A DNA stretch of 43,974 nucleotides from Paracoccus alkanivorans (GCF_003697785.1 NZ_QOKZ01000015.1:1-43974); one strand, 5' to 3'. Numbered from the stretch's first letter, positions 7,726-16,590 are shown. The notes: generated from the letters alone by a model not told the origin. Numbers and translations: made by a program.

Positions 7726-8736
7726 TCAGAGCGCCTGCAAAAGTTCCGCCGTCTCGGGCATGCGTGCAAGGCTGGCCGTGATGCGGTCACGCCATTTCGG
7801 GCCGCGGTCGCGGGCATCCTCCAGCGCGTCGAGCAGGTCCTCGGGGCGGTCCGCGGCCAGCGCCTCGATCAGGAAGGCGGCCTGCGCGCGGTCCTTCTGC
7901 GCCTTGATGCGGTCGGTGTCGCGGCGGCGTTCGGCCACGATCAGCTTGTGGACGGCATAGCGTTCCGGCCGGGGGATCTGGACCAGCACGCCGCTGCGAT
8001 AGGGAATGGCGGCGGGGATCGGCCCGGCGATCAGGTAGTTCAGATGATTCAGCGCCTGCGCCTGAACGCCAAGCGCGGGCAGATCGCGCAACCCCTCCTC
8101 GCCGAATGCGGGGGTCAGGAATTCGACCAGCGCATTGCCCGCCGTCTGCCGCCATCGCCATGTGCGGCCCGGTTCGAGACTGGGAACCGGACTGAAGGCG
8201 AAATCGCCCAGCACCTGCTGGACCGGCGGGGCCGTGACATCGCCGAGCGCCAGCGACAGGCGTTCGAAACTGGCGATGTCCAGATCATCGGTCTGCGCCG
8301 CCTGCGTCAGGTCATAGCGCAGGTTCAACTCTCCCTCATACAGGCGGAAGGCATGGGTGCCGACCACCGTGCCGCCCAAGCGGAACACCCCTGCCCCGGC
8401 CAGCGCCGCCATCAGGCTGCCGGTCGAGGGATCGAGACCGAGGAAGCCCTCGGTCCTGAGCAGCCGGACCAGCCGGGCACGGGCGCGGCGGCGTTCCTGC
8501 GCCGGGGCGCGGGCCTCGTGGTGGCGGGCGATCAGGACGCGCAGCGCGTCGCTGTCCTCGCCGATGTAATGCTTGCGCACCTCGTTGCCGACGCGGAAAC
8601 TGTCATACCAATAGACCCGCCCGTTCCGCGTCACCTTTGTCGGCGTGCCGCGCAGGCCGGACACTGCCTCCTCGCGCAGCGCGCGCAGCAGGTCGTGATA
8701 GGCGGCATGGGCGATCTGGCTGTGATGCTCGGGCAT
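7726..8736 (-). CDS. GSU2403-type nucleotidyltransferase-fold protein
   Basis: About 336 residues. The N-terminal part carries VTRNGRVYWYDSFRVGN and the middle carries GTHAFRLYEGELNLRYDL and the acidic pair TDDLDIASFERL, which fits the catalytic D-x-D of a nucleotidyltransferase fold. This pattern belongs to the GSU2403 family, whose biochemical role is not known. It often sits in plasmid backbones near replication genes, as here, divergent from repA. I chose the ATG at 8736 (MPEHHSQIAH), preceded by AGGA. The 10-bp repeat ATGTTCAACA overlaps this start and occurs twice more upstream, so the gene is probably regulated by whatever binds there. Confidence 0.7.
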   Translation of the reverse strand: MPEHHSQIAHAAYHDLLRALREEAVSGLRGTPTKVTRNGRVYWYDSFRVGNEVRKHYIGEDSDALRVLIARHHEARAPAQERRRARARLVRLLRTEGFLGLDPSTGSLMAALAGAGVFRLGGTVVGTHAFRLYEGELNLRYDLTQAAQTDDLDIASFERLSLALGDVTAPPVQQVLGDFAFSPVPSLEPGRTWRWRQTAGNALVEFLTPAFGEEGLRDLPALGVQAQALNHLNYLIAGPIPAAIPYRSGVLVQIPRPERYAVHKLIVAERRRDTDRIKAQKDRAQAAFLIEALAADRPEDLLDALEDARDRGPKWRDRITASLARMPETAELLQAL

Positions 8737-8800
8737 GTTCAACAATTCCTGTGAATGTAGAATACAGTCATGTTCAACAAATGGGAAGACTGTTGAACAT
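8735..8800. promoter_or_regulatory. Three ATGTTCAACA boxes upstream of repA, candidate operator
   Basis: ATGTTCAACA at 8735-8744 and 8770-8779 in direct orientation, and its inverse TGTTGAACAT at 8791-8800. The last two form an inverted pair with an 11-bp spacer. They lie in the divergent region between the nucleotidyltransferase-fold gene and repA, the first one across the former's start codon. RepABC operons are autorepressed by RepA/RepB at operators upstream of repA, so this is a candidate. The repeats are seen; the ligand is inferred. Confidence 0.6.
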
Positions 8801-8980
8801 CGTTAAAGGGTAATGACCCGCCTAGTATCCAACCCGGAATCTACCACCAGATATCGGGGTTTTACACAGAAAATGCTTGCGAGAATCGGGACTTCGGGGC
8901 ATTTATTTACGGAGCAAACAGAATAAGACGGCTTAAAGCGTAACAAACGCACCGGCAGCCGCGCAGAATCGAGGGGCAGA

Positions 8981-10156
8981 ATGCGGCAAAAGACTCGCAT
9001 CGACAAGCTGGTGGGCGACCATGCACTCGCGCTGTCAGAGCGCCTGCAGGCGCATCGGGCACAGCTTTTCCCGCCCGATGCAAGGCGCGAATTGCGCAAG
9101 TTCACCAGCGGCGAGGTGGCCGATCTGCTGGGCGTCAAGGATGCCTATCTGCGCAAGCTGGACCTCGAAGGCCGCGGCCCCAGCCCCGAGACGCGGGCGG
9201 GCGGACGGCGCTATTATACCCCGGCCGATATCCAGGAGTTGCGCAAGCTATTGGAAAAAGGCGCGAAATCCACCGGCACCTATCTGCCCGGACGGCGCGG
9301 GGGCGACCATTTACAGGTCATCACGGTGATCAATTTCAAGGGCGGCTCGGGCAAGACCACCACCGCCGCCCATCTGGCGCAGAAACTGGCGCTGGACGGG
9401 TATCGGGTGCTGGGCATCGATCTTGACCCGCAGGCCAGCCTTTCGGCGCTGCACGGGTTCCAGCCGGAATTCGACCTGCTGGACGGCGGCACGCTTTACG
9501 ATGCGATTCGCTACGAGGATCCGGTGCCGTTGCGCAACGTGATCCAGCGGACCTATTTTACGAATCTCGACCTTATCCCCGGGAATCTCGACCTGATGGA
9601 GTTCGAGCACGAGACGCCGCGCGCCATCATCGAACGGTCGGGCAATATCTTTTTCACCCGGATCGGCGACAAGCTGGCCGAGGTCGAGGCCGATTACGAC
9701 GTCGTGGTCATCGACTGCCCGCCACAGCTTGGATTCCTCACCATGTCCGCCCTCTCCGCCGCCACCGCGATCCTCGTGACCGTGCATCCGCAGATGCTGG
9801 ACGTCATGTCGATGTGCCAGTTCCTGCTGATGACCTCGAACCTCCTGGGGGTGGTGTCCGAGGCAGGGGGCGACATGACCTATGACTGGATGCGCTATGT
9901 CATCACCCGCTATGAACCCGGAGATGGCCCACAAAATCAAATGGTTAGCTTTATGCGATCGATGTTCGGAGAGCATGTCCTGAACCATCCGGTGCTGAAA
10001 TCCACGGCGATTTCCGACGCCGGGATCACCAAGCAGACGCTTTACGAGATCGAGAAATCACAATTCACCCGCGCCACCTACGAGCGCGCGATGGAAAGCC
10101 TGAACGCCGTCAATGGCGAGATCGAAGGGCTGATACAGGCGGCATGGGGTCGCTGA
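8981..10156 (+). CDS. repA: Plasmid partitioning ATPase RepA
   Basis: RepA is the ParA-type ATPase of RepABC replicons; it segregates plasmid copies with RepB and represses the operon. About 391 residues. The N-terminal 110 residues hold a helix-turn-helix (FTSGEVADLLGVKDAYLRKL), the usual extra domain of this class. The deviant Walker A motif is FKGGSGKTTTAAHLAQKLA, with GIDLDPQAS (A') and VVIDCPPQLG (B) following. The chosen ATG at 8981 follows GAGGGGC, a good ribosome binding site. repB starts 10 bases after the stop. Confidence 0.96.
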   Translation: MRQKTRIDKLVGDHALALSERLQAHRAQLFPPDARRELRKFTSGEVADLLGVKDAYLRKLDLEGRGPSPETRAGGRRYYTPADIQELRKLLEKGAKSTGTYLPGRRGGDHLQVITVINFKGGSGKTTTAAHLAQKLALDGYRVLGIDLDPQASLSALHGFQPEFDLLDGGTLYDAIRYEDPVPLRNVIQRTYFTNLDLIPGNLDLMEFEHETPRAIIERSGNIFFTRIGDKLAEVEADYDVVVIDCPPQLGFLTMSALSAATAILVTVHPQMLDVMSMCQFLLMTSNLLGVVSEAGGDMTYDWMRYVITRYEPGDGPQNQMVSFMRSMFGEHVLNHPVLKSTAISDAGITKQTLYEIEKSQFTRATYERAMESLNAVNGEIEGLIQAAWGR

Positions 10157-10166
10157 AGGGGGAAAG

Positions 10167-11093
10167 ATGGCACGCAAGGACCTGTTGAAAGGGCTGATGA
10201 CCGAGGGCGCCTCGGCCGCCAGGGAGGACTCCCCTGCCCCGCCCCGCTACAGCCGTGGCGCGATCGGCGCCGTCAGCCGCTCCATCGCCGATTTGAAATC
10301 CCGCGCGCTGATCGAGGTGCCAGCGGACATGATCGACGATGCCGGGATCAAGGACCGGCTGGATGACGACCCCGAGGGGATCGAGGCGCTGAAGCAGTCC
10401 ATGGCCGAATATGGCCAGCAGGTGCCGGTCCTTTTGCGCCACAGCCCGAATTACGAGGGCCGTTACGAGGTGGTGTTCGGCCGCCGCCGGGTCCGCGCGC
10501 TGCGCGAATTGCAGATGCCGGTCAAGGCGATGCTGCGGCAGTTGAACGACCGAGAGCTGATCGTCGCGCAGGGGCAGGAAAACACCGCCCGCAAGGACCT
10601 GAGCTTCATCGAGAAGGCAAATTTCGCCGCGCAGATGACGCGGGTCGGCTATGAGCGCAAGGTGATCTGCGACGCGCTGTCGATCGACAAGACGGTGATC
10701 TCGCGGATGCTGAGTGTCACCGACGCCATTCCCGAAGAGGTTATCCGCGCCATCGGGGCCGCTCCGGGCGCGGGGCGCGACCGCTGGCTGGCGCTGGCCG
10801 AAAAGGCGAAGGGCCGCGATGCGGATGCGCTGATCGAGGCCGCCAAGGGTCCCGATTCCGACGCGCGTTTCGTGGCCGTGCTGGCCTCGCTCGCCGCGCC
10901 CAGGCCCGCCCGGATCGCCCCCCGCGATTTGCAGGGGCAAGACGGCGTATCGCTAGGCACCGCACGGAAAACAAAGGGAAAAACTGTGATCGAACTATCC
11001 GGCGAGGGCCGCGCCTTTGCCGATTGGCTGGTCGATCGCATCGAAGAGCTTCACCGCGACTGGCAGAAAAAGGAAGGCCGGGCGGGAAGATGA
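10167..11093 (+). CDS. repB: Plasmid partitioning protein RepB
   Basis: ParB-type protein that binds the parS palindromes and works with RepA in segregation. About 308 residues. The N terminus (MARKDLLKGLM) is typical of RepB. The ParB/Srx nuclease-like domain spans about 50-150 with QQVPVLLRHSPN, GRYEVVFGRRRVRALREL and the ENTARKDLSFIEKANFA box, followed by a helix-turn-helix (VICDALSIDKTVISRMLSV). Start at the ATG at 10167 after GGGGGAAAG. It is co-transcribed with repA. The repC start lies 175 bases downstream, a gap occupied by the antisense RNA and parS 1. Confidence 0.95.
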   Translation: MARKDLLKGLMTEGASAAREDSPAPPRYSRGAIGAVSRSIADLKSRALIEVPADMIDDAGIKDRLDDDPEGIEALKQSMAEYGQQVPVLLRHSPNYEGRYEVVFGRRRVRALRELQMPVKAMLRQLNDRELIVAQGQENTARKDLSFIEKANFAAQMTRVGYERKVICDALSIDKTVISRMLSVTDAIPEEVIRAIGAAPGAGRDRWLALAEKAKGRDADALIEAAKGPDSDARFVAVLASLAAPRPARIAPRDLQGQDGVSLGTARKTKGKTVIELSGEGRAFADWLVDRIEELHRDWQKKEGRAGR

Positions 11094-11132
11094 GGCAAAT
11101 GAAGCAGTAAGGAGGCACGACACGGTAGGACC

Positions 11133-11186
11133 AAAAGAAAAGCCCCCCAGGACATACATCCCGAAGGGCCGTTTCTCGATCTAGCA
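11133..11186 (-). ncRNA. Predicted RepABC countertranscribed RNA (ctRNA)
   Basis: RepABC plasmids encode, between repB and repC, a small antisense RNA that represses repC and sets incompatibility. On the minus strand there is a -35 TTGACA (11221-11216), a 17-bp spacer and a -10 TTATCT (11198-11193), predicting a start near 11186. The transcript would end in a GC-rich hairpin around GGCCCTTCGGGATGTATGTCC...GGGGGGC followed by TTTTCTTTT (end near 11133). The TTGACA lies inside parS 1. Boundaries are approximate and predicted. Confidence 0.7.
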
Positions 11187-11206
11187 CCTCGAAGATAACG
11201 GCAAAA

Positions 11207-11222
11207 GTTGACAGCTGTCAAC
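11207..11222. other. parS site 1 (centromere) overlapping the ctRNA promoter
   Basis: GTTGACAGCTGTCAAC is a perfect 16-bp palindrome matching the RepABC parS pattern GTTNNNNGCNNNNAAC. It lies in the repB-repC gap and contains the TTGACA -35 box of the ctRNA. RepB binding here could therefore also affect copy-number control. Confidence 0.9.
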
Positions 11223-11268
11223 AACGTCTTTGCGGGCGAATGGCGGTTTTTACCTCCGTGACATGAAA

Positions 11269-12438
11269 ATGAGGCATATTTCGATGACGCCCTTCGGGCG
11301 GCAGCCGGTGACGGCTGGCCTGCTCGCAACCCGGGCATTGGCCGAGGCCCCTGCCCCGGATCTCGCTCCCGACAAATGGGCGGTGCTGCACGACCTGACC
11401 GCGGCGCGCGCGGATTTCGGCATCAGCGACCGCGATCTTGCGGTTCTGGCGGCACTCTTGTCCTTTCACCCCGGCAAGACATTGGATGACGACGACAAGC
11501 TGATCGTCTTTCCCTCCAATGCCAGCCTGTCCGATCGCGCGCATGGAATGGCGGAAAGCACCCTGCGGCGGCATCTGGCCGCGCTTGTGCGCGCCGGGCT
11601 GATCCTGCGCCGCGACAGTCCCAACGGCAAGCGTTACGCCACCCGCGACCTGTCGGGCGCACTGGACCGGGCCTTCGGCTTTGACCTGCGCCCGTTGCTG
11701 ACCCGGGCAGCCGAGATCACCGAGGCCGCGCAACAGGCCCGTCATGCGGAGCTCGCCAGGCGGCGGCTGCGCGAAAACGCGGTGATCCTGCTGCGTGACG
11801 CGGTCAAGCTGATCCAATGGGGCCGCGAACAGTTTGCAGCGAATTGGGACGCCCTGTCTGATGCCTGCGTCTTGCTGCAACGTGCGCTCCGCCGCAAGCT
11901 GGATGCCGGCAAGCTGCAGGAACTGGCCGGCGAGGCGCGCGAAATACTGGAACGGGTAAAGACGATCCTCGCGCCGGAAACAAAAAAAATGAGCGGCAGT
12001 GACAGCGAAAATGAGCGGCACCATCAGAGTTCAGATAAAGATAACCATGAATCTGAACCTTGCGAAGAAAAGCAGAACGAGCGATCCGAACATATCGCGA
12101 AAGACCCGCCAATCCCGCTTGGACTGGTGCTGAAAGCCACGCCGGACATTCTGGACTATGCGCCAGACGGAATCCAAAGCTGGCGGGATCTGGTCGCAAC
12201 GGCGAATTTCGTTCACCCAATGCTCGGGATCAGCCCGGATGCCTGGAGGCAAGCACAAGAGGTCATGGGACCCAAAGTCGCCGCAGTGACGCTGGCCTGT
12301 ATTCTGCAACGCGCCGACGTGATTCTCCGGCCGGGCGGCTACCTGCGCAGCCTGACCGGAAAAGCCGAGGGCGCGGGTTTTTCTCCCGGGCCCATGGTCA
12401 TGGCATTGCTTCGCGCCGAGAACCGTCTGGCTGCGTGA
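11269..12438 (+). CDS. repC: Plasmid replication initiator RepC
   Basis: RepC is the initiator of RepABC plasmids and acts on an origin within its own coding sequence. The protein begins MRHISMTPFGRQPVTAGLLA, the RepC N-terminal signature. I therefore use the ATG at 11269; an ATG two codons earlier (11263) is possible. A winged-helix region follows (LSDRAHGMAESTLRRHLAALVRAGLILRRDSPNGKRYATRD). The second domain includes YAPDGIQSWRDLVATANFVHPMLGIS and the ending AGFSPGPMVMALLRAENRL, also typical. About 389 residues, the usual length. Near codons 240-275 a low-GC, hydrophilic linker (SGSDSENERHHQSSDKDNHE) interrupts the otherwise GC-rich gene. Confidence 0.96.
   Translation: MRHISMTPFGRQPVTAGLLATRALAEAPAPDLAPDKWAVLHDLTAARADFGISDRDLAVLAALLSFHPGKTLDDDDKLIVFPSNASLSDRAHGMAESTLRRHLAALVRAGLILRRDSPNGKRYATRDLSGALDRAFGFDLRPLLTRAAEITEAAQQARHAELARRRLRENAVILLRDAVKLIQWGREQFAANWDALSDACVLLQRALRRKLDAGKLQELAGEAREILERVKTILAPETKKMSGSDSENERHHQSSDKDNHESEPCEEKQNERSEHIAKDPPIPLGLVLKATPDILDYAPDGIQSWRDLVATANFVHPMLGISPDAWRQAQEVMGPKVAAVTLACILQRADVILRPGGYLRSLTGKAEGAGFSPGPMVMALLRAENRLAA
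11980..12110. other. AT-rich part of repC, presumed oriV
   Basis: RepABC origins have been placed inside repC in AT-rich sequence. This stretch (with aaacaaaaaaaatgag, gataaagataacc and gaagaaaagcagaac) is clearly AT-richer than the surrounding gene and encodes a polar linker. Assignment rests on the family rule and base composition only. Confidence 0.45.
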
Positions 12439-12469
12439 CAAGCTTGCCGGGATGCAGAAAGAAGGCAAA

Positions 12470-12485
12470 GTTGACAGCTGTCAAC
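12470..12485. other. parS site 2
   Basis: GTTGACAGCTGTCAAC, identical to parS 1, 31 bases after the repC stop codon. RepB binding site for partitioning. Confidence 0.88.
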
Positions 12486-12574
12486 TGCATGGTTCGAGCA
12501 GGCCATCGCGATGCAAACTGCGGCGACATGACGGGTAAAGAACGGGCGGCGAAAGAGAAAGCGGGGCAGGGGGC

Positions 12575-12590
12575 GTTGACAGCTGTCAAC
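12575..12590. other. parS site 3
   Basis: Third identical GTTGACAGCTGTCAAC palindrome, 105 bases after parS 2. Confidence 0.88.
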
Positions 12591-12812
12591 TTCCGGCCTG
12601 CTTTCCCCGACCGACCGACCGCGCCTTGCCCTTGTCCCGAACGTGGCATTGCGTGCATATCCTGACGGGCGGAAGGTGATTGCATCTATGATCCGAAAGG
12701 CATTGATAAAATGGAACAATTTTGCCCTGAAGACGTGCGGAAACAGCCATTCAGCCGGGAAAAACCATTATAATTCAATGCGATTCCTGCAGGGGCGGAG
12801 CGATAACCCCGC

Positions 12813-14651
12813 TCAAAGCCCCAATACCGGCCTCACAAACAGCGCCGCCAGCCCCACCAACACGAACAATGCCGTCCGCAGCCCCCGCCGCTCGCCGATC
12901 AGCCCATGAGAGACCAGGCCGCAGCCGATCCCGATCTGCGCCGCCGCCAGCAGGGCCGCGCCCGGTGTGGCCGCCAGTTCGATCAGTGCCGGCTGAGCGA
13001 TCATCGCCAGCGGGATCAGGTAGAGCCCGACGCCCAGTGCCATCGCCGTCAGCGCGACCTTGATCCAGTTCTCGCCGATCATGCCTGCCGCGATGAAAAC
13101 CGCCCCGCAGACAGGCGGCGTGATCGTGGACAAGAGCGCGAACCAGAAGACGAACAGATGCGCCTGCAGCGGCGACAGGCCAAGCTGCGTCAGGGCAGGG
13201 CCCGCGACCGAGACACAGATGACATAGGCGGCGGTGGTCGGCACCTCCATGCCCAGCACCAGGCAGGCCAGCGCCGTCAGCAGCAGCGAGGGCCACAGCA
13301 TCCCGCCCGAGACCGACAGGATAAGCGAGGTGACCTTGACCCCAAGACCGGTCACCGCCAGCACCCCGATGATGATCGAGGCACACAGGATGATGGCCGC
13401 GATCATTGCCACCTGCCTTGCCGCCGAGATCAGGGCATCGCTCAGCCGCGTCCCGGCCCGGCGCAGGTCGATCCGCCCATCCGCGCCGGTCAGCAACAGG
13501 ATGGCGGCAGCGATGATCGACAGGCAGGCCGAGAATTGCGGCGTGTAACCCATGCCGAACATCGCCACCATCAGCACGCTGAAGGGGACGAGGAAAAAGG
13601 CCGAGGTCACGATGACGGCGCGCCGGGCGGGGCGGTCCACGGCGGCAATGCCGCGCAGGTCGAAGCGGCGGGCATAGGCGTCGATGCCGATCCAGACGAC
13701 AAGGAAATACAGGAACGCGGGCAGGGTGGCGGCCAGCACGATGCCGGTATAGGGAACGCCGGTCAGCTCGACCATGACAAAGGCTCCGGCCCCCATCAGC
13801 GGTGGCATGATCTGCCCGCCAGACGAGGCCACGGCCTCGACCGCGGCGGCGATGCGGCGCGGATAGCCCAGCCTGACCATCGCGGGCATGGTGACGGCGC
13901 CCGTCGAGGCGACATTGGCCGAGGCGGAACCCGAAATCGAGCCGAACAGGGCAGAGGCCAGCACGCTGACCTTGGCCGCCCCTCCGCGCAGCCGTCCGGC
14001 CGCGGCGGCGGACAGGTTCATGAATCCCTGTCCGGCCTCACCCGCGTTCAGCACCGCGCCGAAGATCACGAAGATGGCGACGACGCCCACCGATACCCCG
14101 GTCAGGGTGCCCCAGATGCCGCCCTCGGCCAGGGTCAGCGTGCCCATCAGGCTGGCATGGGGCAGGGGGGCATGACCGAACTCTCCGGGCAGCAGATGCC
14201 CCCAGAAGGCATAGGCCAGCGACAGCGCCGCCACGATCGGCAGGGGCCAGCCGATGGCACGCCTCGCTGCCTCCAGCACCGAGACCAGCAGGACGGCGCC
14301 GGTGGCATATTGGAAACCGCTTTCGACAAAGCCATATTGGTCGGCCAGCGCATCCGCGTTCCAGGCCACCCAGACAGACGCCGCTACTCCAAGCGCGCCC
14401 AGCACCCACCCGCCGAGCCGCGACCCCGGCGAGCGGGTTTCGGTAAAGATGAACACCCATGGCAGGATCAGCGCCATATGCAACGGCCGTGCGACCAGGT
14501 TCGGGGTCAGCCCGTAAAAGATCAGCCCGAGATGATAGAACACCAGCAAGCCCGCCGCGATCAGCGCCAATGGGCGGGCAGGGGGGCTTGCCGTCTCGGC
14601 GGCAGAGGGTATCTCGGTCAGGGCAGGGACGGTTTTCATCGGCGGAACCAT
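12813..14651 (-). CDS. TRAP transporter fused permease (4TM/12TM), TAXI type
   Basis: Fused small and large membrane subunits of a tripartite ATP-independent periplasmic transporter, about 612 residues with many hydrophobic segments. The first part (about 30-150) gives the four-helix DctQ-like portion. The rest has DctM-like motifs including SISGSASANVASTGAVTMPAM, SSGGQIMPPLMGAGAF and VLGMEVPTTAAYVICV. Such fused permeases pair with TAXI-type solute receptors, and one is encoded upstream at 14863-15813 on the same strand. The ATG at 14651 is preferred over an upstream TTG at 14657; ATG 14639 is also possible. The substrate is unknown; an organic acid is typical. Confidence 0.92.
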   Translation of the reverse strand: MVPPMKTVPALTEIPSAAETASPPARPLALIAAGLLVFYHLGLIFYGLTPNLVARPLHMALILPWVFIFTETRSPGSRLGGWVLGALGVAASVWVAWNADALADQYGFVESGFQYATGAVLLVSVLEAARRAIGWPLPIVAALSLAYAFWGHLLPGEFGHAPLPHASLMGTLTLAEGGIWGTLTGVSVGVVAIFVIFGAVLNAGEAGQGFMNLSAAAAGRLRGGAAKVSVLASALFGSISGSASANVASTGAVTMPAMVRLGYPRRIAAAVEAVASSGGQIMPPLMGAGAFVMVELTGVPYTGIVLAATLPAFLYFLVVWIGIDAYARRFDLRGIAAVDRPARRAVIVTSAFFLVPFSVLMVAMFGMGYTPQFSACLSIIAAAILLLTGADGRIDLRRAGTRLSDALISAARQVAMIAAIILCASIIIGVLAVTGLGVKVTSLILSVSGGMLWPSLLLTALACLVLGMEVPTTAAYVICVSVAGPALTQLGLSPLQAHLFVFWFALLSTITPPVCGAVFIAAGMIGENWIKVALTAMALGVGLYLIPLAMIAQPALIELAATPGAALLAAAQIGIGCGLVSHGLIGERRGLRTALFVLVGLAALFVRPVLGL

Positions 14652-14782
14652 GGGCAAGGGGAGGGGATCAATTTCTCGTTCGGGGATATTCGGACGCCAT
14701 GTCTCCGGAAAACCCGGCAGACCGTGCCCGACCCGGTTCCCGGCTCGTGTCGTGCTTCACCCGCTCAGGCGTTGCGCGCGCC

Positions 14783-14852
14783 TCTTCTTCTTTGGGCAAA
14801 TACCTCCGGGGGGCGCCGGGGGGCAGGCAGCCCCCCGGCCATCGCGGGACGC
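14783..14852 (-). repeat. Dispersed palindromic intergenic element, copy 2 (short form)
   Basis: On the minus strand it runs GCGTCCCGCGATGGCCGGG ... CGGAGGTATTTGCCCAAAGAAGAAG, with an internal GGGGGGC/GCCCCCC hairpin. It lies between the TAXI receptor and permease genes, in the direction of transcription. Confidence 0.75.
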
Positions 14853-14862
14853 GGGTCCCCGT

Positions 14863-15813
14863 TCACTCGCCGATATCTATACCGGCCTCTTCGTAATAGC
14901 GCGCGGCACCGGGATGCAATTCGCCGATACCGGCCACCTGATCGGGGCTCACACCCGCCCACCAGGCGGCGGTTTCCGCCAGTTTCTCGCGGGTTTTCCA
15001 GAAATCCCTGGTCAGGTCATAGGCGGTCTGCTCGTCCATCGCCGTGGTGGTGAAGGCCACGACCGGCAGGCCGGTGGTGACGATCGGCTCCGCCTGCCCG
15101 GGATAGGTCTCGGCGGGTATCTCGACACGTGCCTGCCCGGTCTGCTCGACCTGCTCCTCGCTCAGCGACAGGATGCGGACGCCGTTGCTGGCGGCGGCCT
15201 CGATGATATTCGGCGCGGGCCAGCTACTGGCCGATACGAAAGCGTCGATCTGGCCGTTCTTGAGTGCGTCGCCGGCATTGGACAGCTCGGCATCGGCGAT
15301 GGTCACCTTGTCCATCAGCCCGAACAGTTCGAGATATCTTTCCCCCTCGGTGGCGCTGAACGTACCCTTGCCCAGCAGGATGCGGGTTCCTTCCAGCACC
15401 GACATGCCGGTTTCGCCCCCGGTGCCGCCGACAACGAAATGCATGGTCAGCGAGGGGATCGGAAACAGCGCCCGTATCTCGGCGAATTTCGGATCGGTCT
15501 TGCCCTCGAAGGGGCCCGTGCCCTCCTGAGCCGAGGCAATCAGCGAGGGCGGGGAGGTAAAGATATAATCGGCGCCGCGCGCGCGCACCTCCATCACGTT
15601 CTGGACCGAGCCCTGGCTTTCCTCGACCGTCATGACCAATGCGCCGTCCGAGGCGGTCTTGACCGCTTCGGCCAGTTCGACCCCCATCTGGTAATAGGAA
15701 GTGCCGGTCTTGGCGGATTTATAGGTCAGCCGTGTCTGGGCCATGGCCGGCAGCGCCAGCCCCGCGCAGGACAGCACCGCAAGGGCGGCGGCGAACAGGG
15801 TGTGGTGTTTCAT
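14863..15813 (-). CDS. TAXI family TRAP transporter solute-binding protein
   Basis: Periplasmic receptor for the fused permease downstream. It starts with a signal peptide, MKHHTLFAAALAVLSCAGLALPAMA, cleaved before QTRLTYKSAKTGTSYYQMG. The latter is the TAXI N-terminal pattern, in which the bound ligand is contacted near the GTSYYQ motif. About 316 residues, normal for TAXI. I chose the ATG at 15813 because it follows a strong AGGAGG and opens the signal peptide; a longer GTG start would add nine residues. The C-terminal GIGELHPGAARYYEEAGI matches the family. Confidence 0.93.
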   Translation of the reverse strand: MKHHTLFAAALAVLSCAGLALPAMAQTRLTYKSAKTGTSYYQMGVELAEAVKTASDGALVMTVEESQGSVQNVMEVRARGADYIFTSPPSLIASAQEGTGPFEGKTDPKFAEIRALFPIPSLTMHFVVGGTGGETGMSVLEGTRILLGKGTFSATEGERYLELFGLMDKVTIADAELSNAGDALKNGQIDAFVSASSWPAPNIIEAAASNGVRILSLSEEQVEQTGQARVEIPAETYPGQAEPIVTTGLPVVAFTTTAMDEQTAYDLTRDFWKTREKLAETAAWWAGVSPDQVAGIGELHPGAARYYEEAGIDIGE

Positions 15814-15956
15814 CGGGATCCTCCTCGTTATCCTTGTCACGATTCACGGCGGCAGGCGTTTATGCAACCCGTCTGTGCCGTCCGTCCGGCGCTACGGATT
15901 TGACTGTGCGGCAAATCGCGTGGCTTATGGCACGAATGGAAACCGGAGTAACAGAG

Positions 15957-16589
15957 ATGACGTCCGACACGACCATGGATGATCTGCTTGACCGCCTGAC
16001 CGGCATGGCGCGGTCCGAACGGCGCGCGCTGGTGGCGCTGGCCGGGCCTCCGGGCGCGGGCAAGAGCCATGTGGCGGATGCGCTTGCCGCCGGGCTGGAG
16101 GCGCGCGCGCCGGGGCGGGCCGCGGTTCTGCCGATGGACGGATACCATTTCGACGACATGCTGCTGGAGGCGCGCGGCCATCGCGCCCGCAAGGGGGCGC
16201 CGCATACATTCGACATCGATGGCCTGCGGGTCATGCTGGAGCGGCTGGCGGCCGATGACGGGCGCCCGGTCGTGGTGCCGGTCTTTGACCGCGGCATCGA
16301 GATCGCCCGGGCCGGAGCGCGGGAGATCCCCGCTTCGGTGCGGCTTGTCATCGTCGAGGGGAACTATCTTCTGCTCGATCGGCCGGGATGGAGGGAACTG
16401 GGCGGCTGTTTCGGCCTTACCGTCTTCATCGACGTGGCCGAGCCGGTCCTGCGCCAGCGCCTCGCCGCGCGTTGGGCGGGGCTTGATCCGGAGGAGGCGG
16501 CGGCCAGGCTGGAGGGCAACGATCTTCCGAACATGCGGCTGGTGCTGGAACAGGGCCGCCCCGCCGACCTGCGCCTGCCCAATGGCTGA
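15957..16589 (+). CDS. P-loop nucleoside/sugar kinase family protein (uridine-kinase-like)
   Basis: About 210 residues. Walker A GPPGAGKSHVADALA at about 30-45; the substrate/lid region MDGYHFDDMLLEARGHRARKGAPHTFDIDGL, which is characteristic of the YggC/PanK-like 'fructose transport' kinase group; and VIVEGNYLLLDRPGW, the Walker B-like strand. C-terminal EGNDLPNMRLVLEQGRPADLRLPN is also typical. The physiological substrate of this group is not settled. I chose the ATG at 15957 after GGAG; ATGs at 15927 and 15936 are in frame. It is divergent from the TAXI receptor gene. Confidence 0.82.
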   Translation: MTSDTTMDDLLDRLTGMARSERRALVALAGPPGAGKSHVADALAAGLEARAPGRAAVLPMDGYHFDDMLLEARGHRARKGAPHTFDIDGLRVMLERLAADDGRPVVVPVFDRGIEIARAGAREIPASVRLVIVEGNYLLLDRPGWRELGGCFGLTVFIDVAEPVLRQRLAARWAGLDPEEAAARLEGNDLPNMRLVLEQGRPADLRLPNG

Positions 16590-16590
16590 G

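Larger units (their letters stand above)
12439..12812. other. Non-coding region downstream of repC with two parS sites
   Basis: No coding sequence with family resemblance is seen. The region holds parS 2 and 3 and then about 220 bases of lower-GC sequence (12591-12812) with no recognisable feature. It separates the replicon from the convergent TRAP permease gene. Confidence 0.6.

Noticed and set aside
12906..15053. 715-residue plus-strand reading frame
   Set aside because: Antisense to the TRAP permease and receptor genes, low-complexity His/Arg/Gln/Asp content, typical of GC-rich shadow frames.
15732..15956. N-terminal extension of the kinase gene
   Set aside because: It overlaps the divergent receptor gene start and lacks family resemblance; the kinase homology begins after the ATG at 15957.
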